Origin: an uncultured Eubacteriales bacterium
GTDB lineage: Bacteria; Bacillota; Clostridia; Christensenellales; Borkfalkiaceae
Reading direction: 5' to 3'
NCBI GenBank assembly: GCA_958421945.1
Contig: CATZMZ010000004.1
Span: 83,133-147,132 of the forward strand
Length of the DNA stretch: 64,000 bases
Shown here piece by piece: positions 17,186-23,863 of the stretch. The notes under the pieces were generated by a model. It had not been told where the DNA came from. It ran no database searches and saw only the letters and a list, made by a program, of their open reading frames with translations. The position numbers and the translations under genes are program-made. Position 1 is the first letter of the stretch, and every line of letters starts with the position of its first letter.

Positions 17186-17521
17186 TTATAAACCCAAACC
17201 GGCGTACGCGCCGAGCTTTTCGGCGCAAAGCTTGTCGGCTTTTTCGTAAGCGTCGTTAAGCGCCGCGATAATCAAATCCTCTAACATAGTCAGGTCGTCT
17301 ATATCGACGGCGTTTTTATCGATATTGATTGTTTTAACGACTTTTTTCGCGGTAACGCTGACTTTAACAAGTCCGCCGCCGCTCGTTCCCTCGACTTCGG
17401 TTTCCTCTAATTCCGCCTGCGCTTTTTGCATTTCTTCCTGCATTTTCTGCGCCTGCTTCATAAGGTTTTGCATATTGCCCATACCGCCGAACCCTCCGCC
17501 GAATCCGCCTCTGTATCCCAT
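17186..17521 (-). CDS. Nucleoid-associated protein, YbaB/EbfC family
   Basis: This family forms dimers that bind DNA. The 111-residue protein has the typical MQNLMKQAQKMQEEMQKAQ helix (about 17-35) and the conserved GGGLVKVSVTAKKVV region (about 48-62). The N-terminal 15 residues are unusually glycine-rich (YRGGFGGGFGG), longer than in many homologues. It lies between dnaX and recR, as in most bacteria. Confidence 0.92.
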   Translation of the reverse strand: MGYRGGFGGGFGGMGNMQNLMKQAQKMQEEMQKAQAELEETEVEGTSGGGLVKVSVTAKKVVKTINIDKNAVDIDDLTMLEDLIIAALNDAYEKADKLCAEKLGAYAGLGL

Positions 17522-17632
17522 AATTTTTAACTCCTTTAAGCTTATATATTATATATTATTTCGCGGCAAAAAATTCCCGCTGTTTTTACGCTGTTATTTT
17601 AACCGTTTGGTTTTGTTTTAACGGTTAAAAGT

Positions 17633-19357
17633 TTATCCTCTTATTATCACGATATCCTCGCCGAATATTTTTTTAATATTATCCGTAGCCTCGTCCACTG
17701 CCTCGGCGTTGCGCGTTGCGGCGGACTCTTTAACGGATATTTCGAACGGCGAAAAAGCGTTAAGCGCCCCCTCGACCGACTCGATTGAGGACGGCTTTTC
17801 GAGAATGGCTTTATCTTCTTCGTTCGTGGGGATAAGAAACAACGTGTTTCCGCTCGTTTTGACCGCCACGTTCTGCACGATAAGCGAAAGCATTTCGCTG
17901 CCGACCTTTCTTAATCCTGTCAGCAGTCTGCCCTTAATCTCCGATTCGGAAAAATCGGAAAACTTAAGTTTTTCCGTCGTTTCCGCAGCTACCGCGCGAC
18001 GAACGGGCGAAGAGTCGTTTTCAGCCGAATTGTGCGCGGCAGAGCTATGCACGGAAGGGTTATGCGCAGCCGGGTTGTGCGCCGTTTTTGTCTGATTCGC
18101 GTTCCTTTCCGCAGCCGCGCCGTCCGCCTTAATATAGTCTGGATTTGAGTTCGCCGGCGCACGTAAGTTATCCGCTTGTTTTTCAAAACGCGTCGCGGCA
18201 AAATTCGCGGAATCGAGCTTGTTTTCAAGCGTTTTAATTCTCGATAAGAGCGCGTCGAAATCGTAATCGGTGTCGGGGCGAGCCGCTTTGACGGCTGCCG
18301 TTTCGAATATTACGCGTTGGCGAGCGGAATATTTAAGCGCGTTTTCCGCGTCCGCGAAAATTTCCAGACAGCGGAGAAGGCGTTGCTCGTTAGTACCTGC
18401 CGCAAGCGTTTGAAGAGCTTTTAATTTTGCGGAGGGCAGCGCGAGAATTTTATCCGCGTCCCTGCACGTTTTCACGACGAGCACGTCCCTTAAAAGAGAC
18501 GTGACGTCTTTCATTAAAACGCCCATCGCCTTGCCGAGCGAAGCGAGCTTATCGACCGTTTCCAGAACGCCGCCCGCGTTACCCGATAACAGATTGCCGA
18601 CGAATTCCGAAAGCACGTCAAAGTTTGAAGTGCCGAGAATTTCGGTTACATCGTCGTAGGTTAAAACGCCGTTTCCCGAAGAAATAGCCACGTCCGCAAC
18701 GGACAACGCGTCCCTGACGCTTCCCTCGCCCGCTTTTGCCAGCGCGACGAGAGCTTCTTTTTCGTAACGCTTGCCCTGTTCGTCGTAAATTTTAGAAATA
18801 AGTTCCGCAATCCGTTCGGTGGAAACGAGTCGAAAATCGAAGCGCATACACCTTGACAAAATAGTCGCGGGGATTTTATGCACCTCGGTTGTTGCGAGAA
18901 TAAACACGGCGTGTTCGGGCGGTTCTTCGAGCGTTTTTAACAGCGCGTTGAACGCCGCGCCCGACAGCATATGCACTTCGTCCACGATATAAACCTTATA
19001 TTTAACCGAAACGGGCGGAAATTGAACGTTATCGCGCAGCTCGCGAATTTCGTTTACGCCGTTGTTGGACGCCGCGTCGATTTCAAGCACGTCGATGTTA
19101 GACGGGTCGGAAAGAGCCTTGCAAGCGGCGCACTTGCCGCATGGCGAACCGTTTACGGGGTGTTCGCAGTTAATGGCTTTCGCAAAAATTTTGGCGGCGG
19201 TGGTTTTGCCCGTGCCGCGCGTTCCCGTAAAAAGATACGCATGACCGATTCTGCCCGATTCAATCTGATTGACGAGCGTTTGAACGATATGTTCCTGCCC
19301 GATAAGCTCGTCAAAGCGTGCGGGGCGGTATCTTCTGTATAATGCAAGATAAGACAT
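17633..19357 (-). CDS. dnaX: DNA polymerase III subunit gamma/tau
   Basis: DnaX is the ATPase of the clamp loader. The 574-residue protein has the Walker A GTRGTGKTT (about 44-52), a zinc module with cysteines in CEHPVNGSPCGKCAAC (about 63-78), the DEVH Walker B box (about 124-127) and sensor SRCMRF. Domains III and a low-complexity linker follow (about 375-475, rich in Ala, Asn and His), then a tau-like C-terminal part. A CGGAGG site precedes the ATG. Confidence 0.96.
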   Translation of the reverse strand: MSYLALYRRYRPARFDELIGQEHIVQTLVNQIESGRIGHAYLFTGTRGTGKTTAAKIFAKAINCEHPVNGSPCGKCAACKALSDPSNIDVLEIDAASNNGVNEIRELRDNVQFPPVSVKYKVYIVDEVHMLSGAAFNALLKTLEEPPEHAVFILATTEVHKIPATILSRCMRFDFRLVSTERIAELISKIYDEQGKRYEKEALVALAKAGEGSVRDALSVADVAISSGNGVLTYDDVTEILGTSNFDVLSEFVGNLLSGNAGGVLETVDKLASLGKAMGVLMKDVTSLLRDVLVVKTCRDADKILALPSAKLKALQTLAAGTNEQRLLRCLEIFADAENALKYSARQRVIFETAAVKAARPDTDYDFDALLSRIKTLENKLDSANFAATRFEKQADNLRAPANSNPDYIKADGAAAERNANQTKTAHNPAAHNPSVHSSAAHNSAENDSSPVRRAVAAETTEKLKFSDFSESEIKGRLLTGLRKVGSEMLSLIVQNVAVKTSGNTLFLIPTNEEDKAILEKPSSIESVEGALNAFSPFEISVKESAATRNAEAVDEATDNIKKIFGEDIVIIRG

Positions 19358-19373
19358 AAAATCCTCCGTTAGC

Positions 19374-19396
19374 CGCTTTCACAAAAGGTGAAAGCG
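19374..19396 (-). promoter_or_regulatory. Hairpin just upstream of the dnaX ribosome site
   Basis: A 9-base perfect stem, CGCTTTCAC/GTGAAAGCG with a 5-base loop, lies in the 104-base gap before dnaX. An outer pairing of AGCCGC with GCGGCT could enclose it, and a CCGAA/TTCGG stem lies next to it. It might affect dnaX translation or end transcripts from the sigma gene. I saw no SRP RNA signature here. Confidence 0.35.
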
Positions 19397-19461
19397 ACGA
19401 CCGAATAAATCCGTTTCGGGTGATGCGGCTTTAACTTACGGGTTAAGCACAAGTAAAGCCA

Positions 19462-20199
19462 TTAAATATTTACGGTTTGTTCAAGCTTGTTTCTTATTCT
19501 TTGAACGGTGTTGTCCACCGATTTGACGTTTTTGTTCGTTTTTGCGGCGATATCCGCGTAAGAAAAGCCCTGCAAGTATAAAGATAAAACCTCGTATTCG
19601 AGCTTAGACAAGGTCTTTTTGATAACGCGTATAAGCTCTTTTTCAGATTCCATATTTATATAGGCTTCCTCGGGATTAAACACCTCGCCGCGCATCAGTT
19701 CGTTTTTGTCCGCGTCGTTGCCGTCGTAAACGGAAAGCGAAACGAAATTGTTAAGCGGCTTGTTTTTGTTGGCGTTTGAACGCTTAATCGCGGAAATTAT
19801 TCCCGTTTTTATGCATTTATAAGCGTAAGGTCGAAAAGCCGAACTGCCGTTATAGGAAGCAATCGCGCGGAAAACGCCTATCATGCCCTCCTGCAACAAA
19901 TCATCCGTATCTCCGCCGCTTAAAAAGTATCCGCGCGCGACCGAACTGACCACGTTTTTGTATCTTTTAAGCAGTTCCGCAAGCGCCTGTTCCGATATTT
20001 CAGCCGCAGTTAAGCCCGCGTTTTTATCAGAACCCGCGCCGCTATTAAATTCGCAGCCGAAACCGCCGCAACGACCGTTCTCCTCGCCGTTCGCGCCGCA
20101 GTCCGAAACGTCACACGTTCGACTGTTCGCACCCTTGGCAAGAGAAGCAAGCTCCTCATCCGAAAGCGCGGAAAGTTTTTCCAAAAAATTATCGTTCAT
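19462..20199 (-). CDS. sigH: SigH-like sigma factor with a cysteine-rich insertion
   Basis: The order mrnC-rlmB-sigma matches the sigH (spo0H) locus, and the sequence has SigH-like region 2 (RSYFL-equivalent RGYFLSGGDTDDLLQEGMIGVFRAI, in parts: GYFLSGGDTDDLLQEGMIG) and region 4 (FSYADIAAKTNKNVKSVDN). SigH directs early sporulation genes. The ATG at 20199 (245 residues) is preferred to an upstream TTG. Unusually, about 40 extra residues lie between region 1.2 (SLAKGAN) and region 2.1 (ALAELLKRYKN), with Cys29, Cys34, Cys44 and Cys49 in a symmetric C-x4-C-x9-C-x4-C pattern. The start overlaps the end of rlmB. Confidence 0.85.
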   Translation of the reverse strand: MNDNFLEKLSALSDEELASLAKGANSRTCDVSDCGANGEENGRCGGFGCEFNSGAGSDKNAGLTAAEISEQALAELLKRYKNVVSSVARGYFLSGGDTDDLLQEGMIGVFRAIASYNGSSAFRPYAYKCIKTGIISAIKRSNANKNKPLNNFVSLSVYDGNDADKNELMRGEVFNPEEAYINMESEKELIRVIKKTLSKLEYEVLSLYLQGFSYADIAAKTNKNVKSVDNTVQRIRNKLEQTVNI

Positions 20200-20914
20200 T
20201 TTGTCTTTGTCTGACGGCTTCGTAAACAACCACGCCGCACGCGACCGACGCGTTAAGCGAGTTGACTTTACCGAACATAGGAATAGTTAAAATGCCGTCG
20301 CATTTTTCTTTGGTAAGGCGTTTAACGCCGCTATCCTCCCCGCCGATAACAAGACAAAGCTTGCCTTTCAGATTGGATTTATAAAGGCTTTCGCCGCCCG
20401 TTTCCGCCGCGTAAACCCAAAAACCCTCGTCTTTAAGTTTATCGATGGCGTTGTTGATATTAGTAACCCTTGCAACTTTAACGTGGTTAGCCGCGCCCGC
20501 CGAAATACGCATAACCGTATCGGAAACGGAAGCGGAGCGGTCCTTGGAAATGATAAGCCCGTCCACGCCGGCACACTCGCAAACCCTTATTATGCTGCCG
20601 AGGTTATGCGGGTCTAAAATCTCGTTAAGCACGACGACGAAACCGTCTTTATCGCGCACGGAATCCAGAAGCTCGTAAAAATCCGCGTAATCGTATTCGG
20701 ACGTAAACGCAATAAAGCCCTGATTGCGCTTGCTTTCGCTTTCCTTTTCGATAACGTATTTATCGACGAGCTGAACCTTGATTTTGTGCGAACGCATAAC
20801 GTTTATAAGCCGCTTGCTCGCGTCGTCTTTAAGGTCGTTCTGAACCAGAACCTTGTCTATTTCCCTATCCGTTTTGAGTAACTCGTAAACGGCGTTTCTG
20901 CCTTCGATTTTCAT
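20189..20914 (-). CDS. rlmB: 23S rRNA (guanosine-2'-O-)-methyltransferase RlmB-like
   Basis: This SpoU-family (TrmH/RlmB) SAM-dependent methyltransferase probably modifies 23S rRNA. The 241-residue protein has the N-terminal substrate-binding domain (1-75, RNAVYELL) and the knot domain with LNEILDPHNLGSIIR (about 96-110), LVIGGEDSGVKRL (about 190-202) and IPMFGKVNSLNASVA (about 213-227), the three SPOUT motifs. It overlaps mrnC by four bases and the sigma gene by 11, indicating coupling. Confidence 0.93.
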   Translation of the reverse strand: MKIEGRNAVYELLKTDREIDKVLVQNDLKDDASKRLINVMRSHKIKVQLVDKYVIEKESESKRNQGFIAFTSEYDYADFYELLDSVRDKDGFVVVLNEILDPHNLGSIIRVCECAGVDGLIISKDRSASVSDTVMRISAGAANHVKVARVTNINNAIDKLKDEGFWVYAAETGGESLYKSNLKGKLCLVIGGEDSGVKRLTKEKCDGILTIPMFGKVNSLNASVACGVVVYEAVRQRQNER

Positions 20915-21309
20915 ATGTCCGTTCCTTTATTAAGTATAAAATTTAATCTGTCCACGTTGCCTGTGATATAAAGATAGCCGAGAACCGCCTCGAACCCCGT
21001 GGATAGGTTATATTCCGCCACGCTTGCGCTTTTTGCGCGGGTAGTTTTTTTCGCGTTACGCGCGCGCTTAAAAACCGCTGTTTCGTCCTCGGTTAAAAGC
21101 GGCAAAAGTTCCTTAATGAATTCCGCCTGCGCGGAGGCTTTAACCTCTTTTACGGCAAGCTTGTTAAGCTCGCCCGCCTTGCCGTCGTTCATAAACGTGA
21201 GCCGTTCCCTGACGAAAAGCGAATAAACCGCGTCACCCACGAACGCAAGAACGACGGGGTTTAGGCAGTTAGCTTTTGTTTTGTCCATTTTTTCGCCGAA
21301 ACGGAACAC
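20911..21309 (-). CDS. mrnC: Mini-ribonuclease III
   Basis: MrnC processes 23S rRNA precursors. It is an RNase III domain without a dsRNA-binding domain. The sequence has NPVVLAFVGDAVYSLFVRE with the acidic catalytic residue in the GDAVY motif, and YNLSTGFEAVLGYLY near the end. I set the start at the GTG at 21309 (132 residues): it has an AGAGGT site 6-7 bases upstream and leaves a leader of about 45 bases from the predicted promoter. The longer reading frame's GTG at 21351 would fall only about 3 bases from the transcription start. Confidence 0.88.
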   Translation of the reverse strand: MFRFGEKMDKTKANCLNPVVLAFVGDAVYSLFVRERLTFMNDGKAGELNKLAVKEVKASAQAEFIKELLPLLTEDETAVFKRARNAKKTTRAKSASVAEYNLSTGFEAVLGYLYITGNVDRLNFILNKGTDI

Positions 21310-21360
21310 TTTTTTACCTCTTTTTTTAACGCTTTGCCGAGCTTTCGGCACTTACAGTAT

Positions 21361-21389
21361 ATTTTACTATATTTTTAAAAAAAACACAA
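21361..21389 (-). promoter_or_regulatory. Promoter of mrnC-rlmB-sigH
   Basis: TTGTGT (21389-21384) and TAAAAT (21366-21361) are 17 bases apart on the minus strand, right after the maf terminator. The predicted start point near 21354 decides the mrnC start codon. Confidence 0.6.
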
Positions 21390-21390
21390 T

Positions 21391-21420
21391 AAAAAAAGCC
21401 GAATAAAAAAATTATCCGGC
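21391..21420 (-). terminator. Terminator of the maf transcript
   Basis: A 9-base stem with one G-U pair (GCCGGATAA with TTATTCGGC) and a T-rich loop is followed by seven T on the minus strand, 40 bases after the maf stop. Confidence 0.8.
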
Positions 21421-21459
21421 AATTCGTTTAATAATTTTGCCCGCGGCTTATATAGCGGC

Positions 21460-22008
21460 TTATAAAAACGCTTTAAGTTTTGCAAACGGCAAGCCGATAA
21501 CGTTTTCCTCGTCGCCGACGCACGTTTTAACGATGGGAAAGCCGTCCTGATACCCGTAGCTGCCCGCTTTATCGAGCGGCAACCCCGTTTTAACGTATTC
21601 GTCGATAAGCTCGTCCGAAAGCTCGTTAAAGGTTATTTCGGACACGTCGTAACCGCTTTTTACTCCGTCCTTCGTGACCACCGCGAAGCCCGTGACTACT
21701 TTATGCGTTTTTCCCGACAGCATTTTAAGCGTTTTGACCGCGTCCGCCGCGTCCTTGGGCTTGCCTATGATTTTTCCGTCGTAAAACACCACCGTGTCCG
21801 CGCCGAGCACTTTTGTTGCCTTTTTGTCCGCATCGGATAACCCGTCGAAAACGGTTTTTGCTTTGCCCGCGGCGTTGTCCACGGCGGTGGAAACGGGGTC
21901 TTTCTCGTCCGATTCGGAAAAATCGCCGACGCTAACGTCGAAATCTATCCCGTGCTTTCTTAAAATATCCCGCCTTCTCGGCGAATTGCTTGCAAGTATC
22001 AGCCGCAT
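21460..22008 (-). CDS. maf: Maf-family nucleoside triphosphate pyrophosphatase
   Basis: Maf proteins hydrolyse non-canonical or modified nucleoside triphosphates such as dTTP/UTP. The 182-residue protein begins MRLILASNSPRRRDIL, the standard substrate-binding N-terminus. VLGADTVVFYDGKIIGKP carries the catalytic Asp at about residue 70, and DKAGSYGYQD is the conserved later motif. It follows the yolD-like gene on the same strand. Confidence 0.95.
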   Translation of the reverse strand: MRLILASNSPRRRDILRKHGIDFDVSVGDFSESDEKDPVSTAVDNAAGKAKTVFDGLSDADKKATKVLGADTVVFYDGKIIGKPKDAADAVKTLKMLSGKTHKVVTGFAVVTKDGVKSGYDVSEITFNELSDELIDEYVKTGLPLDKAGSYGYQDGFPIVKTCVGDEENVIGLPFAKLKAFL

Positions 22009-22075
22009 TTTTTCTTCCGTCCTTTTTGATTATGCTTACTTTTTTCGTTCTTCTTCGCGTATTTTAAACGGTTTT

Positions 22076-22387
22076 TTATTCTTCTTTTTTTAGCTCGTAA
22101 ATATCGTCGAATCCGATTTTCGTTTTAACTATGCAAATATATCTTTCGGACGGCGAAATCGCGGAAACCATACCGCAAAGCGTAACGTACCTGTCCTTAT
22201 AATAATACCTGACCCGCGCCATATCGCCCTTGTTTAACGATTTAACGCTATCCGAAAGCATTTCCGCGCGTTCTTCGGAAAGCTGCTCTTTCTCGCATGG
22301 TTTTTCTTCCGCGTGCGCAATCATTTCGTCGTAACCTTTAAGCGCGGCGAACGGCGAAAACTGCTTCGCGCGTTCGGCAATGCTCAT
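22076..22387 (-). CDS. YolD-like protein
   Basis: The 103-residue protein has the YolD-like signature AKQFSPFAALKGYDEMI near the N-terminus and a beta-rich second half. YolD proteins are encoded beside Y-family polymerases such as YqjW/UvrX and are thought to act with them, by analogy to UmuD with UmuC. I chose the ATG at 22387: it starts two bases after the polymerase stop with GGAGAG 7 bases before it. An ATG at 22405 with AGGTGG is an alternative. Confidence 0.8.
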   Translation of the reverse strand: MSIAERAKQFSPFAALKGYDEMIAHAEEKPCEKEQLSEERAEMLSDSVKSLNKGDMARVRYYYKDRYVTLCGMVSAISPSERYICIVKTKIGFDDIYELKKEE

Positions 22388-22388
22388 T

Positions 22389-23651
22389 TTAACTCTCTCC
22401 GCCATTATGCCCACCTATCATTTTATTACGTTCGCGCGCGGTGGCTTTCTCTTCGAAACTTATGCCGCGCAAAAGCGAATTTTTGCCGAATTTCTTTTTA
22501 ATATCCACCACCGCTTTTTGCAATGCCGCCTGTTTTTCTTCCTGCTTGTTATCGGTAAACAGGTCGTAAATGACGTATTCCTTGGGAACGAGATTGTTAA
22601 GCCCCACGTTTACCCGCCTGATTTTTTCGTCTTTATAAACGAATTTGTTAAAAAGTTTTTCTATATACGGGAAAATTTTTTTGTAAGAGTCCGTCCTCGC
22701 GGGGAGCTTTGTTGTTCCGCCGCGCGTTGCAAGCGTTCTGTCCGCAAACCCGACCGAAAACGACACCGAATCGGTTACGAGTCCCTTATCGGTTATTTCC
22801 AGCACAAGCCCCTCCGTCATTTCCTTAACGACAAGCAAAGCTTCGTCGAACGAGTAATCGGAAAACAACACCTGCCCGTTAGAAAGGGACGCGGTTTTGG
22901 CTTTGTACGCGTGCGCGTCTTTAATCGTGCAAGGCTCGATTCCCTTGGAATGGTCGATAAGCAACTCCGCGTTCACGCCGAATTCCTTATATAAAAGCTC
23001 CTCGTCGCAATGTGCAACCCCGTATAAATCGTATATGCCGTACCTTTTAAGCCGTTCGGCAATACCCGGACCAACGTTCCACACGTCTGTAATAGGGCGA
23101 TGCCGCCATATAGTTTTTTTGAATTCCTCGCGGTCGAGATAACCCAAAAAATCGGGCGAATGTTTTGCGGTAATATCGAGCGCGACCTTTGCGAGAAACA
23201 TATTCGTTCCCACGCCGCCCGCCGCTCTTACGCCCGTTTCCTTAAACACCTCGGCGATTAAAAAACGGGTAAGCTCCATCGCCGTTTTGCCGTAAAGCTT
23301 TACGTAATCGGTAAGGTCGATAAAACACTCGTCGATAGAGTAAACGAGAATATCTTCCGCGCTTACGAATTTGAGATAAACGGAATAAATCTGCAAAGAT
23401 TTTTCCATATACAGTTTCATGCGCGGTTTTGCGGTGATGTACTGCACGTTTTTCGGAATTTCATATACTCGGCAACGGTTTTTTACCCCCAAAGCCTTCA
23501 TCGCGGGCGTGATTGCAAGGCAAATCGTGCCGTTACCCCTTTCGGGGTCGGCAACAACGAGATTAACCTTGAACGGGTCAAGTCCCCGCTCCACGCACTC
23601 CACCGACGCGAAAAAACTTTTTAGGTCAATACAACAAAAAACCCGAGACAT
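22389..23651 (-). CDS. Y-family DNA polymerase (UmuC/UvrX type)
   Basis: The 420-residue protein is a translesion polymerase. It begins with the CIDLKSFFASVEC motif carrying the first catalytic Asp, and has YSIDECFIDLT with the Asp-Glu pair (about 104-114). A helix-hairpin-helix GPGIAERLKRYGI and a little-finger domain follow, and the tail ATARERNKMIGGHNGGE is typical of Gram-positive YqjW/UvrX proteins. The partner yolD-like gene is immediately downstream. No clear LexA box lies in the 8-base gap behind copA, so any SOS control is not visible. Confidence 0.93.
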   Translation of the reverse strand: MSRVFCCIDLKSFFASVECVERGLDPFKVNLVVADPERGNGTICLAITPAMKALGVKNRCRVYEIPKNVQYITAKPRMKLYMEKSLQIYSVYLKFVSAEDILVYSIDECFIDLTDYVKLYGKTAMELTRFLIAEVFKETGVRAAGGVGTNMFLAKVALDITAKHSPDFLGYLDREEFKKTIWRHRPITDVWNVGPGIAERLKRYGIYDLYGVAHCDEELLYKEFGVNAELLIDHSKGIEPCTIKDAHAYKAKTASLSNGQVLFSDYSFDEALLVVKEMTEGLVLEITDKGLVTDSVSFSVGFADRTLATRGGTTKLPARTDSYKKIFPYIEKLFNKFVYKDEKIRRVNVGLNNLVPKEYVIYDLFTDNKQEEKQAALQKAVVDIKKKFGKNSLLRGISFEEKATARERNKMIGGHNGGES

Positions 23652-23659
23652 ACCGCGAA

Positions 23660-23863
23660 TTACTTTTTATCCGTCCCCTTAAACTCATAGCCTGCGTTTT
23701 CGACGGCTGCTTTAATATCCGATTCGGACGCTTCGCCGTCTATAATCGCGCATTTCTTTTTCAAGTCCACGCTGACGCTTTTTACACCCGCAAGAGAGGA
23801 CAAAGCTTCCGTAACCCTTGCCGCGCAATGCTTGCACATCATACCTTCGATTTTAACCTTCAT
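23660..23863 (-). CDS. copZ: Possible internally initiated CopZ-like copper chaperone
   Basis: In frame with copA, an ATG at 23863 is preceded by a perfect GGAGGTG ribosome site 5 bases away. Translation from here would give a free 67-residue HMA protein (MKVKIEGMMCKHC...) identical to the CopA C-terminal domain. Free CopZ delivers Cu(I) to CopA in many Firmicutes. This may be a recent fusion that kept the old chaperone start, or a gene-within-gene design. No stop separates the two. Confidence 0.5.
   Translation of the reverse strand: MKVKIEGMMCKHCAARVTEALSSLAGVKSVSVDLKKKCAIIDGEASESDIKAAVENAGYEFKGTDKK

Noticed and set aside
19358..19461. Small SRP RNA gene upstream of dnaX, as in Bacillus
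   Set aside because: The gap has hairpins but none of the conserved SRP RNA core sequence (the GGAAGGAAGCA-type loop).
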